Of a stretch of 64,000 nt of DNA, positions 26,601 through 36,012 are shown piece after piece; the first letter of the stretch is position 1, and every line of letters starts with the position of its first letter. The notes beneath the pieces are model-generated. The model had not been told where the DNA came from and made no database searches. It saw only the letters and a program-made list of their open reading frames with translations. Origin of the DNA: Ruegeria arenilitoris. GTDB taxonomy: Bacteria; Pseudomonadota; Alphaproteobacteria; Rhodobacterales; Rhodobacteraceae. Made by a program: the position numbers and the translations under genes. The DNA lies in the NCBI RefSeq assembly GCF_013032445.1, contig NZ_WQCA01000013.1:32557-96556 (forward strand), written 5' to 3'.

Positions 26601-27004
26601 GTTCTCAAACTAATCGCTTGGACAAGATGATCAAAGAACCTTGGCTCCATTCTGAGCTGTATTATTCCAACTTATTTCTCAACGCGCCTACCCGCCGTTC
26701 GCCGCAGCCACAAAATTCGGGATGATTCGAGCTTACCGATCGCGGACTTTACAGCAATTGGAGTTTCAGCCTTCGCTGACGCCGTATGAACTTGCAGTTG
26801 AGGCAAGCCCTTCGTTGCAATGCAGCGTATTCACCGAAGTAGTTGTTCGACGACGTCGAAATTGCGCGCAGCAAGACCATGCTTTTGCCACAACCTGTTC
26901 CGATAAAGCATACGCGGACCAAGCTGGCGAAGGTTCACTGGTTGCGGATGACCGGTTTCAGCCTAAAACAAAGCTTCGTTTCTCGATGCCCTAGCCTCTG
27001 CGAG
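26601..27004. other. intergenic region, nothing recognised
   Basis: About 400 bp upstream of the cyclase gene and downstream of the D-aminoacylase-like gene. I see no convincing gene, repeat or terminator. Short frames here lack ribosome sites. Confidence 0.4.
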
Positions 27005-28888
27005 TCAGTTTGCTCTGCGTTGTTCCGACTGACTAGGTCTAGACCTGCCCGTTTTGGACATCATGGCCCTCGCATAGTCGCGTTTTGCTGTCGCAGGGTC
27101 TTCGAAGCGAGCATGCACGACGCAAAAGAACAGGGCACCGTCATCTAGACCGTTGCGAGGCGTAAACCAATCTATGGGGTCGGTCGGCTCTACCGATGCA
27201 GTCTGATTGGTTGGTGGAGCGGTAGGTGCGACTTTGGCTTCACTATTTGTGATGTCATCGAGCAGTGTTGGACGGGCAGTGCCAGTATCCGGCGTGAGAA
27301 TACCCATGATCTGCTCGCGACCAGCCGGAACGAAACGCCCTTGTTCTTCGACCGGAAACCGGATCGGCTGTCCCGCATAAACATCGCGCTGCACTTCACT
27401 GTTTTTTACAACGATGGTTCCGTTAACGAGCACATACGGAATGCTTTCTGACGGAAGACCTTGCTGACCGAGAGTATAGTTCGCCTTTTCGGTCACAGTC
27501 TCCGGATCAAAAATAGTGATGTCCGCGACCATGCCTTCTTGCATACGCCCACGCACCTGCATTGCTCGCAACCCTGTGTCACCTAATCGCTTCGCATGGA
27601 TGTAACTTAGCTGAGTGAGTGTGAGCATAAGCGGCACATTTGCTTCGCGAGCCAGTCGTAAGACAAGCGCGTGGCTGCCTGCTGACCGAGGGTGCCCAGC
27701 ATAGTCTTCGTAAGGGACATCCCAACTCATCAAGTTGCCCTCGATGTCTAGCCCGGCCATACCGTCGCCCGAGATGCCATAGCCTGCAATGGTGATCCAA
27801 TCATTCAGCCATTGCTCCCTTGGCGGGCTGAAAACAATTGCCGTCCATGCCGGTTCATTCTCAGCGAAGTTCAAAAACTCTTCTTTTGTCACGAAGCGAT
27901 CGAGCTGGGGATCAAAGATGGTGTCTTCGTATTTGTACCCCATCGAACCTTCCCAGTTTTCGGGGGCGATGATCGAGGCTCCGTAGTTTCCCGATCCGGC
28001 AGTCCAAGGATAGTAGCTGGACCAGACGTTGTAGCCTTGGTCGCGGGCCATCTGGAGCTTTTCCTGATTTTCCCACCAGCCATAGTCATTGTCATGGTGT
28101 ATGTGGAGCGGGGCACCAAGCACCATCGCATTGACCAAGATTTCATTCACACCCGTCTGTGTTTCTGTCGGTGTCGAAGCACTGGGATGAAATCGGTGAT
28201 GGACAGAGGTCAATCTACCGTAACGCGCCGCAGCCCGTTGCGCTTCGAACATCTCGTAGGTCGTAATACCCTCTCGGGCATACCCGATGGTCGATCCCAC
28301 GCCGAGTGCACCAAGACGTAGCCCCTCATCAGTTTGGGCAGTGATTTCGTTCATCTGCTCACGGTTGCTTGGAACCGAAGACCATCCTTCAACACCGTCC
28401 TCCACGGATTGTGCCCTCAATGCGAAAAAGTTCCGGAAGTCTATGTCCCCACCTTCAAGCACGAGGCCGTCATGAACCCGCATCCGTGCGAATTCTTGTC
28501 CAACGACCGTACCATAGTTTGCCTGTGTCACGCCTTCTCGCGCACTGTACCAGTCGTCGATATTCGCGGCCCCAACCTCAAAATCCATTTGCGTTGTAAC
28601 GCCATCGCGAAGGTTTACTTTGATGCCCCAAGGGTCCAGCCCGTGTTGCTCAAGATCGATAAAGCCGGGCGCCACAACGCGTCCTGTCGCGTCGATGGAC
28701 TCACTACCGCTAATGTCTTCGTCAGTAATCGCAGTGATCCAACCGTTGCTTATTCCCACGTTTGCGATCTGATCGAACCCGGTTTCCGGATCCATCACCC
28801 GACCATTGAGAATGACAATGTCGTACGTTTGCGCGACACACAAAGTCGAACACACAGACAACATGCCTGCAAGAAACAAGGTGCGCAT
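27005..28888 (-). CDS. secreted D-aminoacylase-like amidohydrolase with altered metal site
   Basis: A 627-residue amidohydrolase-superfamily protein with a signal peptide (cleavage near CVAQT), so it acts in the periplasm. It resembles N-acyl-D-amino-acid deacylases: VILNGRVMDPETGFD, APGFIDLEQHG, TSVHHRFHP, HIHHDNDYG, and a late AKRLGDTGLRAMQVRGRMQEGMVADITIFDPE. The usual His-x-His after the first strand is Glu80-Gln-His82 here, so one metal ligand is replaced. About 110 extra C-terminal residues follow the normal composite beta domain and are Pro/Thr-rich. GGGAGG precedes the ATG. It closes a block with a porin and another amidohydrolase. Confidence 0.85.
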   Translation of the reverse strand: MRTLFLAGMLSVCSTLCVAQTYDIVILNGRVMDPETGFDQIANVGISNGWITAITDEDISGSESIDATGRVVAPGFIDLEQHGLDPWGIKVNLRDGVTTQMDFEVGAANIDDWYSAREGVTQANYGTVVGQEFARMRVHDGLVLEGGDIDFRNFFALRAQSVEDGVEGWSSVPSNREQMNEITAQTDEGLRLGALGVGSTIGYAREGITTYEMFEAQRAAARYGRLTSVHHRFHPSASTPTETQTGVNEILVNAMVLGAPLHIHHDNDYGWWENQEKLQMARDQGYNVWSSYYPWTAGSGNYGASIIAPENWEGSMGYKYEDTIFDPQLDRFVTKEEFLNFAENEPAWTAIVFSPPREQWLNDWITIAGYGISGDGMAGLDIEGNLMSWDVPYEDYAGHPRSAGSHALVLRLAREANVPLMLTLTQLSYIHAKRLGDTGLRAMQVRGRMQEGMVADITIFDPETVTEKANYTLGQQGLPSESIPYVLVNGTIVVKNSEVQRDVYAGQPIRFPVEEQGRFVPAGREQIMGILTPDTGTARPTLLDDITNSEAKVAPTAPPTNQTASVEPTDPIDWFTPRNGLDDGALFFCVVHARFEDPATAKRDYARAMMSKTGRSRPSQSEQRRAN

Positions 28889-28957
28889 GGATAGATCCTC
28901 CCTTTGATGGACAAAACTGAATGTTTCGTTATTTTTGGCGTCTACCTTCGAACCACC

Positions 28958-30136
28958 TCAGAAAACGATCCGGGTCCTTAGGCCGAACAGCGTAATGCTA
29001 TCCTGCGTGGGGTTCAGCAGCGGGTCAGAAATGAACTGGACCGATGGCGTGATCTGCAGTCCGGGTGAAATTGAAAAACGGTAGAATGCTTCTAGAGTGA
29101 ACTGATCGCCATCTATGCCTCTTGCCTCGGCCCAGTTCAGGCCCAGACCGGCCAGATCGGTATTGCGGCCATAGTACCCCAGACCCGCAGAAACCGACCG
29201 ATCATACAGAGCTGCAGTCCCCTTCGAAGCTCCAGCCCGAAAGAACGGCATCCACTTATTGTCAACAAACCACGCGGCTGAAAACGCGGCGCCGTAGTCT
29301 TCCGGACGGCTACCATCGTCAGCCGCATCCGCATGCCAGAGGGTCAGATGGATATTGTCGAAGTAGATGCGATCAAAGCCGGAGGTGTACCCAAGTTCGA
29401 GTGATTTGAAGAGATTACCGTCGCTAAACACATCAAAGTTTGGATCAGACGGGTCGGCGTTTGCGTCTGAGAGGCTCGCAACAGCGTAAAAGTTTTCGCT
29501 CAGCTTTATCCCACCGGCAATGCCAAGGCCTTGGTTAGGCGTATTAATTGTCGGGTTGGTATTAAAAAACAGGTTTTGGAAACCACTGTAGGGGCTTACC
29601 AATCCATAGATATCCACAAAGTCTGTTACATCAATCTGGCCGACTTGCAGTGTCCACGAACCGTTCTCGGCCCTTTGGGTCCAGAACAAGTTGGTCAATA
29701 GCAAACCATTATCGTTGAAGGCTGTTCCCGTGATCGAAAGCGCTCCGCCATCCAGCCCAAGGAACTGCGGGGCCACATCAGTATAGCTGTGCCGGTCTTC
29801 GATCTTGAATGTCACGGAGCCCCGTTCAGTCGCCTGCCAATTCCCGTAGAAACGCGCAATTCCGCTGGCTGCTTCGCCGGTTCCCAGATCAGCATTCGTG
29901 GTTTGGCCCAGTGCCAGGTAGTCAATATTGAACCGAAACCCACCCTCAGCCAGTTGGTCTTTCCACTGAAACCAACCCGGTGCGACATTGCGTGGAAAAT
30001 CGGAACGATATTGCGGATCAGTTAGACCATCTCCGGGCTCTAGATCCGCTTCGACAGAAGAAGGCCCAGACAGACCTTGAGCCGACGCTGCGCCAGCGAA
30101 GGCAATGCTCAATGCGGCAAACAGAAGTCTTATCAT
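28958..30136 (-). CDS. OprB-like carbohydrate/solute porin
   Basis: A 392-residue outer-membrane porin with signal peptide MIRLLFAALSIAFAGAASAQ. The mature part has the OprB-type opening (WFQWKDQLAEGGFRFNIDYL) followed by many amphipathic strands, for example FKIEDRHSY and FTLEAFYRFSISPGLQITPS, and ends in Phe (RTRIVF). The OprB family takes up sugars and other small polar solutes. The start at 30136 overlaps the stop of the DUF3299 gene (ATGA). It probably imports the substrate or product of the two secreted amidohydrolases around it; that link is inference. Confidence 0.85.
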   Translation of the reverse strand: MIRLLFAALSIAFAGAASAQGLSGPSSVEADLEPGDGLTDPQYRSDFPRNVAPGWFQWKDQLAEGGFRFNIDYLALGQTTNADLGTGEAASGIARFYGNWQATERGSVTFKIEDRHSYTDVAPQFLGLDGGALSITGTAFNDNGLLLTNLFWTQRAENGSWTLQVGQIDVTDFVDIYGLVSPYSGFQNLFFNTNPTINTPNQGLGIAGGIKLSENFYAVASLSDANADPSDPNFDVFSDGNLFKSLELGYTSGFDRIYFDNIHLTLWHADAADDGSRPEDYGAAFSAAWFVDNKWMPFFRAGASKGTAALYDRSVSAGLGYYGRNTDLAGLGLNWAEARGIDGDQFTLEAFYRFSISPGLQITPSVQFISDPLLNPTQDSITLFGLRTRIVF

Positions 30137-30897
30137 TCGGACGCCTTTGCCCCGCCGGTCTTGCGATTTCCCGCCGCCCGGATGCGATCGGCGGCACTCA
30201 GCTTCCATTCCAGCCTGTTTGCCTCGGTTTCCAGAGTTTCGACACGTTCCGTCTCGAGCTGGAAAGTCGCATTCATAGGCATGAGGCCGTCCACAACCAT
30301 CATGTTCTGAACAGTAGGATCGATGGTCAGCATGCCCGTCAGCCGAACGGGTTCATGGAAATAGCTGGGCGCCCAGTCCCCGTTCAACCGCACACGGATC
30401 ATCTGGTTGGGTGGAGGAGGAGGCATGTGGCTGCACATCCCGCGTTCTGGCACTAGATATGCCACCGATCGCCCGTCCGGATCACTCGGAGCAGGAATGG
30501 CAAAGCCCGCCAGTGTGATTGTTTGACCATCGACTTGTGGATTTCCGTTCGTCCCAGCCTTTCTTCGACGTTCCATGACAACCTCGCGCTGATCGAGCAG
30601 CCAGTCGACATCAATTCCATCAGCTGCCAAGACATCCTCAGTCTCGGTCAAAAGCGCTTGCCATTTCTGCCTCTCTTCTCCGCTGACACTGTCATGCTGC
30701 AGCCTGCCGCGCAGCCGCACAACGTAAAGGACATCGTCGAATTCTTCGGGCCTGAGATCACGGTAGGGGTCTTCAAAGACCTGCGCGGATGGGTCCGGTA
30801 GGTCTGCCCAGTCCAACTCGGTATCGGGCGTCGCCATGGCAGATTGTCCACACCAAACCAACCCTGCGAATACTACGGAGCGAAACAAATGGTGCAT
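30133..30897 (-). CDS. periplasmic DUF3299 protein
   Basis: A 254-residue protein with a signal peptide (MHHLFRSVVFAGLVW, cleavage near SAMAT). The family hallmark is MCSHMPPPPPNQ, preceded by TITLAGFAIP and followed by WAPSYFHEPVRLTGML; these are diagnostic of DUF3299. The fold is OB-like and function is unknown; the Cys-x-His motif suggests metal or heme-related chemistry in some relatives, but that is not established. The start at 30897 has GGAGAG upstream. It is 26 bp after the amidohydrolase gene and overlaps the porin gene, so it is in one operon. Confidence 0.85.
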   Translation of the reverse strand: MHHLFRSVVFAGLVWCGQSAMATPDTELDWADLPDPSAQVFEDPYRDLRPEEFDDVLYVVRLRGRLQHDSVSGEERQKWQALLTETEDVLAADGIDVDWLLDQREVVMERRRKAGTNGNPQVDGQTITLAGFAIPAPSDPDGRSVAYLVPERGMCSHMPPPPPNQMIRVRLNGDWAPSYFHEPVRLTGMLTIDPTVQNMMVVDGLMPMNATFQLETERVETLETEANRLEWKLSAADRIRAAGNRKTGGAKASE

Positions 30898-30923
30898 AAA
30901 TGCTCTCCGGCTCTTTATACGGG

Positions 30924-32321
30924 TCAATCCAGTGTGTTTTTGTAGATGACGCCGTCCTTCATGATCAGGCGGATCGTATCTGGACTTTCAGGCCTCGGGT
31001 CGGCGCCGAACCACTGATCACCCGTACCAACCACCGAGAAGTCTTCAAGTGGGTTACCGTCGATTAGTAGGATATCCGCATAGGCTCCTTCCTCGATAAC
31101 GCCCAGTTTTCCAGCGGTGTACGGGTTCCTAAAGTCACCTGACAAAGCGACTACCTCGCCACCCGTCGATGTCAGCGTGACCATCGACGTGTAAGGTCCA
31201 AAGAATTCATTGTTCAGGTGTTTCTCGTAGGCAATCTGGATATTGCAAGCCTCGACCGAACCAACGCAGTCGGTCTGGAACCCCCGCTTCACCGGGCATT
31301 CCTTCATATTGTCGATGTAGCCCGCAAATGTGGCCGAAGCGGACTTTGCTTTAGCAAGGCTCGACGGGACGTTTGCCACTGCAGGAATATCGAGCAACCC
31401 GGGATCGAAGGCCGTCAGGTTGGTCGTAATGTACGCCCCTTTTTCGTTCATGACCTGAGCAATTTCACAGTCAAACGAGAAGCCATGTTCGATCGACATC
31501 ACACCCGCGTCGAGCGCACCCAGGATAGCTTCCTTGCGATAGGAATGCGCCATGACGTAGCTGCCATACTCATTAGCCACTTGCACGGCGGCTCGGATTT
31601 CCTCGGGCGATCCAGCCAGCAATTGCCATGGGTCGAAGGCCGAAACGACACCCCCGGATTGCATGAATTTCAACTGTGTCGCACCCATGCGGAAATTGTT
31701 GCGTGCAAACCTGTAAACGTCGTCCACTCCGCTAACTTCCTGCGCCATGTTCAGACGGCTCATGTTGGTCTCTGAACCCGGCGGAGCAGTGAAATTCGCG
31801 AAGTCGGCGTGACCACCTCGCGTTCCGATAAACGCACCAGATGGAAAGTAACGCGGGCCGTCAATTTGACCCGAGTCAATTGCCCGACGCAACCCGCCAT
31901 TGGCTCCACCCGCATCCCTGACTGTGGTGAAGCCCTGCATCAAATACATCTCGGCCATCCGGGCACCGTGTATTGCAAAATCCTCCCAAGTTGTGTTGGC
32001 CTCCATCGCGGGCAAGGTAGGCCCCATCAACATAAGGTGCGCGTGCAGTTCAATAAATCCGGGAGTCAGTGTCCGTCCCGCTCCGTCAATGACTGCAGCA
32101 TCGGGGGCGTCGATCGCATCGGTTGATACGGTCTTAATCAGGTTGCCCTCGACCAAAACGCTGGCATTCTCGATACGCTGTTCATTCACGCCATCGAAGA
32201 TATGCACGTTAGTAAACAGCGTTTGGGGTTCTTCTTGATCCTGAGCCTGCGCGGACGCTGAAAAAGAAAGACCCGCAGCGAAAATTACCGTCGAGCAAAG
32301 CGACATTCGTAGACCGGACAT
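30924..32321 (-). CDS. secreted amidohydrolase (imidazolonepropionase/prolidase-like)
   Basis: A 465-residue amidohydrolase with signal peptide MSGLRMSLCSTVIFAAGLSF (cleavage near AQAQD). Metal motifs are intact: GFIELHAHLML (His-x-His), KFMQSGGV (Lys region), YVMAHSYR (His), SIEHGFSFD (His) and TSTGGEVVALSGD near the final Asp site. This is the Xaa-Pro dipeptidase/imidazolonepropionase-like subgroup that hydrolyses cyclic amides or dipeptides. The start at 32321 is chosen because AAGGGAG lies 6 nt upstream; a longer form from 32342 has no ribosome site. It heads the minus-strand operon and faces an AraC regulator. Confidence 0.87.
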   Translation of the reverse strand: MSGLRMSLCSTVIFAAGLSFSASAQAQDQEEPQTLFTNVHIFDGVNEQRIENASVLVEGNLIKTVSTDAIDAPDAAVIDGAGRTLTPGFIELHAHLMLMGPTLPAMEANTTWEDFAIHGARMAEMYLMQGFTTVRDAGGANGGLRRAIDSGQIDGPRYFPSGAFIGTRGGHADFANFTAPPGSETNMSRLNMAQEVSGVDDVYRFARNNFRMGATQLKFMQSGGVVSAFDPWQLLAGSPEEIRAAVQVANEYGSYVMAHSYRKEAILGALDAGVMSIEHGFSFDCEIAQVMNEKGAYITTNLTAFDPGLLDIPAVANVPSSLAKAKSASATFAGYIDNMKECPVKRGFQTDCVGSVEACNIQIAYEKHLNNEFFGPYTSMVTLTSTGGEVVALSGDFRNPYTAGKLGVIEEGAYADILLIDGNPLEDFSVVGTGDQWFGADPRPESPDTIRLIMKDGVIYKNTLD

Positions 32322-32462
32322 AAGTACTCCCTTCATATTCATGTTTCACCAAATGTAGTTCGGAAAGTTTTGCCTCGGTTGCCACTTTTGAATTAGGATG
32401 TTCGAATGTGATGGTAAAAATGGCCACTGATTACAGCATTTGATCCTGAAAGGGTAACGAGA

Positions 32463-33464
32463 TTGCCGTTCAACTCTACCTCTCAAGAGCATAGCGAAGG
32501 CTTCATTCGCCTCGCGTTGGCGGCTCCTTTTCTGCAGTATCTCACCGACCGTGGGATCAACCCGCAACCGGCTTTGGATCAGGTCGGCTTGAAGTCCGAA
32601 CTGTTGTCTTACCCTTCCGTCTGTGTCCACTCAGAGCTGGTCTACGGTCTGCTAAATGCCTTCTCAGACTTGTCAGGCGACCGATACCTTGGCCTGAATG
32701 TAGGCGAGACTTTTGACCTGCAGGAATGGCCTCCGTTCGCTCAGGCCCTGCAATCAACAAACTCGCTGTTCGAGTTTTTTACCCGCTTTGTTGGGCTTGT
32801 ACCGCAGGAGTCCAATTCCGTGCGGCACAGCCTAGTCATTGAAGCAGACAAAGCGACCTATCGTATCGAGAGACAACAGGAACCCGCTGTCCCACCCATT
32901 CAAGTGACTGGTTTTGGCGCCGCAATTTATGTACGCCTCTTGCAGACCGTCGTCGGAGATGCCTGGGAGGCTTCCCGTGTGCGTTGGGAAAGCCGATATA
33001 TTACTGGTCTGCCTGTCGACTACAAGGGGATCGAAGTCGGCCTTGGGACCGACCCCGGAATGCAAATTAGTTTTCCGGTGGAATGGTTGTTTTTGAACCA
33101 TGCCTCTGAGGGCTCTGCCAAACCCTTTGCCTCGGCTCGACAGACTGAAGAAGTCACCGTGGTGGCCGCTTTACGATCCGTCTTACGCGACAAGCTGGAT
33201 GAAACCGAACTGGGGCCAGAGGTGGTGGCCGGATTGCTGGGTATACAGCCGGAACGGTTTCTGAAAGCGCTTCAACAACAAGGCACGACGCTGCCCCGCG
33301 AGATCAAACGGTTACGTATCGATGTCGCCAAAGAACACCTCAAAGAAGACCAGACGACAATTGCGGAGATTGGTCTGATGCTCGGCTATTCTGACAAGTC
33401 CCATTTCACTCGCTTTTTCCGAGGTCAAACCGGAATGACACCGACTAAGTTCCGAAGCAAGTAA
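32463..33464 (+). CDS. AraC-family regulator, TTG start
   Basis: A 333-residue OruR-like AraC activator. The ligand domain starts FLQYLTDRGINPQPALDQVGL, and the C-terminal HTH ends GYSDKSHFTRFFRGQTGMTPTKFR. The start is TTG at 32463 with AAGGG upstream; no better ATG precedes the conserved region. It is divergent from the amidohydrolase-DUF3299-porin-aminoacylase block, 141 bp between starts, and is the likely regulator of that block. Confidence 0.88.
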   Translation: MPFNSTSQEHSEGFIRLALAAPFLQYLTDRGINPQPALDQVGLKSELLSYPSVCVHSELVYGLLNAFSDLSGDRYLGLNVGETFDLQEWPPFAQALQSTNSLFEFFTRFVGLVPQESNSVRHSLVIEADKATYRIERQQEPAVPPIQVTGFGAAIYVRLLQTVVGDAWEASRVRWESRYITGLPVDYKGIEVGLGTDPGMQISFPVEWLFLNHASEGSAKPFASARQTEEVTVVAALRSVLRDKLDETELGPEVVAGLLGIQPERFLKALQQQGTTLPREIKRLRIDVAKEHLKEDQTTIAEIGLMLGYSDKSHFTRFFRGQTGMTPTKFRSK

Positions 33465-33655
33465 AGGTGGTCAAGCCAAAGGAGTGCCTAGAAGATGAGG
33501 CATTCATGGGATCAATCTGGAGAAGCCGTAGTGCGATGTTAAACAGAATTGTCAACGAATTAAGTGGGTTGGATGCCGCCGCCGATACTGCCTCTGCAAC
33601 TGGATGTTTGGTTATGTATTACAGATCTTTCCAAGCTTGGTTGTGAAAGTCAGTC

Positions 33656-34165
33656 TTGGACACGCTGCCGACCCTAGGGCAAATGCAGCATCGAGGATAT
33701 TGCAAGGTGGCGCATGCCAAGCTCTACACCACCAAGACACCGATCACCGCTGCCGACCTGCTCAATGACCGAGTGCTACCATTCCATGACGAGCACGATC
33801 TGCCGGTGTTGCGGATCGCGATAGATCGCGGGACAGAATATTGCGGGCGTGTCGACAAACACGATTTCCAGCCCTTCCTTGCGATCAACGATATCGACCA
33901 CACCAAAACCGAGGTGAAATCACCGCAGACCAATGGCATCTGCGAACGGTATCGCAAGACGGTGTTGCAGGCGTTTTATCAGGTCGCGTTCCGCGAGAAG
34001 CTCTACGACAGCATCGAAGCTTTGCAGGCCGATCTGGACGAATGGCTGCACCACTACAACCACGGGCGCACTCATCAGCGCAAAATGTGTTGCGGCAGAA
34101 CGCCGTTCCAAACCATGATCGAGGGCAAAGAAATCTGGAAGGAAAAGTCCCTGAACCAAACTTGA
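33656..34165 (+). pseudogene. IS481-family transposase, C-terminal fragment
   Basis: From about residue 16 the frame matches the integrase-core half of IS481-type transposases: KVAHAKLYTTKTPITAADLL, DRGTEYCG, INDIDHTKTEVKSPQTNG, CERYRKTVLQAFYQV and TPFQTMIEG. The second catalytic Asp and the Glu are present, but the HTH region and the first Asp are missing, so it cannot work. The first about 15 residues of the frame are unrelated DNA. Confidence 0.85.
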
Positions 34166-34207
34166 CCTGACAGACACCGCCGGAAAAACGGCCAACTGTC
34201 AGATCAC
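33700..34207 (+). mobile_element. IS481-family element, right-hand part only
   Basis: Homology to IS481 begins near 33700 and runs through the transposase stop to a right terminus around TGTCAGATCA (34197-34206), where a short GCCG/CGGC hairpin also lies. The left half and left inverted repeat are absent. Confidence 0.6.
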
Positions 34208-34424
34208 ATCGGAACTACTAAATTTGAAGGCCCAAAACAAAGCTGCCACCCGGCTCGTTTAAGAGCTGGATGGCAGCCTATCAGAAACTGTGCGAGTTCT
34301 GTGCGGGGTGGTCAGTCAAGTTGCGTCTGGATGCTAACAGCGCATGTCCAAGGGACCCTATGCTGACCAATCAGGTTTGTTCGGCTGTATTTTCTCCTTT
34401 TTCTTTTTTGATGGCGGTCGAGTT

Positions 34425-34715
34425 TCAGTCGTTCCGGTGTTTGTGGTCATCTTTGAAGTCGTCGCGGCGCTCTTGTGCTTCTTCCTGCGCGTCTTCAAAG
34501 TTGTCTTTCTGGATCGCACCGCCCACGGCACCAACTGCGGCACCGGCGGCAGCGCCTCCTACGATGTTTTCGCCGGCAATGCCGGCGACAGTGGCGCCGA
34601 CAACTGCGCCTTTGATCGCTTTGTCGGTGACGTAGTCGGCATGAGCTGTGGCTGCCATCGTGAAAAGAAGCGCTCCGGAAATCGGCGCGAAAAAGAGTTT
34701 CTTCGAGGTCTTCAT
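34425..34715 (-). CDS. small exported glycine-zipper protein
   Basis: A 96-residue protein with signal peptide MKTSKKLFFAPISGALLFTM (cleavage near AHADY). The middle is an Ala/Gly-rich zipper with G-x3-G spacing (GAVVGATVAGIAGENIVGG and on), and the C-terminus is highly charged (EEAQERRDDFKDDHKH). Glycine-zipper proteins of this size are usually periplasmic or outer-membrane-associated stress proteins. The start at 34715 is chosen because AGGA precedes it with 8-nt spacing; an ATG three codons earlier is possible. It stands alone. Confidence 0.8.
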   Translation of the reverse strand: MKTSKKLFFAPISGALLFTMAATAHADYVTDKAIKGAVVGATVAGIAGENIVGGAAAGAAVGAVGGAIQKDNFEDAQEEAQERRDDFKDDHKHRND

Positions 34716-34867
34716 AGGGTTCATCCTGTTTCTGGGTCAGCAACCACCGCGGCTGCTGTGTGCCATTGAACTAGGTGACCCGATGGCTTGCTTTCTTTTG
34801 GAGACCGGACAAGGTTTTGTGGATCTTGGACATCTTGCGGCCCCGCGCGTGGCAGGCGCCGGTGGAC

Positions 34868-35875
34868 TTAGCGGCCAGCTTTACGGAACCTGGCGGGCGT
34901 TTCACCCGTCCATCGCTTGAACGCCACTGAAAAGGCGGCCTGATCCGCAAATCCAAGCATGAAGGCAACGCGGGCAACACCCTCACCACTACGAAACATC
35001 CGCTTGGACAGGTCGCATAGCACCCCTTCTAAGAGTGCTTTAAAGCTTGTTCCCTCGGCCGACAGGTGTCTGGTCATAGTGCGCCGCGTCAGTCCAAGCT
35101 CTTCGGCTATATCGTTGCCGTTTGGAATCGGTCCGGGAAGACGCTCCCCGAGCATCTCCACAATGCGGTCGGACAAGCTTCGGACTGCATCAGGCTGAGC
35201 CTTTAGTTGCTCTTCCCCGTGCCTACGCAAATGCCCCAACAAAGTGGAATCTGCTGTTGGTATCTGAAAACTCATGCCGTTTGGGGGCAGAGCCAAGGCG
35301 TATCCGGACTTGAAGCCTACGACTTCACATCCCGCCAATTCGGCCAGCCGTCGGCAGTGCTCGACATCGTCCGTTTCCAACTCGATAGAGATCGGGGCAA
35401 GCCCGCCAGAGGTGATTTGTTGAACTCGCTTATAGAGGCCGAATATCAGCATTTCGCGATGACGAGGATATTGATGCGCCGGGATTACACTGCTCTCCAG
35501 AGTGATCTTTGGCTCGTCGAGCGCCCCCAACACGTCCAGACGCAGGTCAGGGTCTTGCATTGCGTAAAAACGCTGCGTCAGCGTCAGCGCGTCTTCGATC
35601 GTTTCGGCTGCCCGCACGATGTAAGCTAAAAGCGTTCCGGGACCTTGCGCCGAAAGCCCAACGCGCGCGGCAAAAGCTTTGTCTTCCAAAACCCGGCAGG
35701 CGGTTTCAACTGCGCCCGCCTCATGTAGCAGCTCGACAGTTGCGTCGGGGCTGTCGCCGATATCAGAGGGTGCCCCCGCCATTTCCAGGACTTCAGGAAA
35801 CGGAATGCGCGCGCCGGGTTCTTGTGAATAACGCAGCCCGACGTTTTGCAGTCTGTAAGCGCTGATGCGTGGCAC
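34868..35875 (-). CDS. AraC-family regulator (arabinose_bd type)
   Basis: A 335-residue AraC regulator. The N-terminal ligand domain has AAETIEDALTLTQRFYAMQ and GLYKRVQQITSGGLAP; the HTH ends GFADQAAFSVAFKRWTGETPARFR. It is divergent from the operon beginning at 36013. A TGTCCAGAA direct repeat with 21-bp period lies about 50-80 bp upstream of this start and suggests that the regulator binds between the two transcription units. Confidence 0.9.
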   Translation of the reverse strand: MPRISAYRLQNVGLRYSQEPGARIPFPEVLEMAGAPSDIGDSPDATVELLHEAGAVETACRVLEDKAFAARVGLSAQGPGTLLAYIVRAAETIEDALTLTQRFYAMQDPDLRLDVLGALDEPKITLESSVIPAHQYPRHREMLIFGLYKRVQQITSGGLAPISIELETDDVEHCRRLAELAGCEVVGFKSGYALALPPNGMSFQIPTADSTLLGHLRRHGEEQLKAQPDAVRSLSDRIVEMLGERLPGPIPNGNDIAEELGLTRRTMTRHLSAEGTSFKALLEGVLCDLSKRMFRSGEGVARVAFMLGFADQAAFSVAFKRWTGETPARFRKAGR

Positions 35876-35923
35876 TTTCGCGTCCTCCCCTGAATGGCAC
35901 GCAACTCCCTGCAGTCACAGCAA

Positions 35924-35954
35924 TTGTCCAGAAGACAATAACAAATGTCCAGAA
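35924..35954. promoter_or_regulatory. candidate AraC operator, TTGTCCAGAA / ATGTCCAGAA direct repeat
   Basis: TTGTCCAGAA at 35924-35933 and ATGTCCAGAA at 35945-35954 share nine of ten bases with an exact 21-bp period. This is the classical spacing for an AraC-family dimer. The site lies 49-79 bp upstream of the araC-type start and 59-89 bp upstream of the divergent ATG at 36013. Confidence 0.6.
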
Positions 35955-36012
35955 CCCTCAGGATCGCAGACGCGACGACGGTTAGGTCCGGGTCATCAGA
36001 AAGGAAACGACC

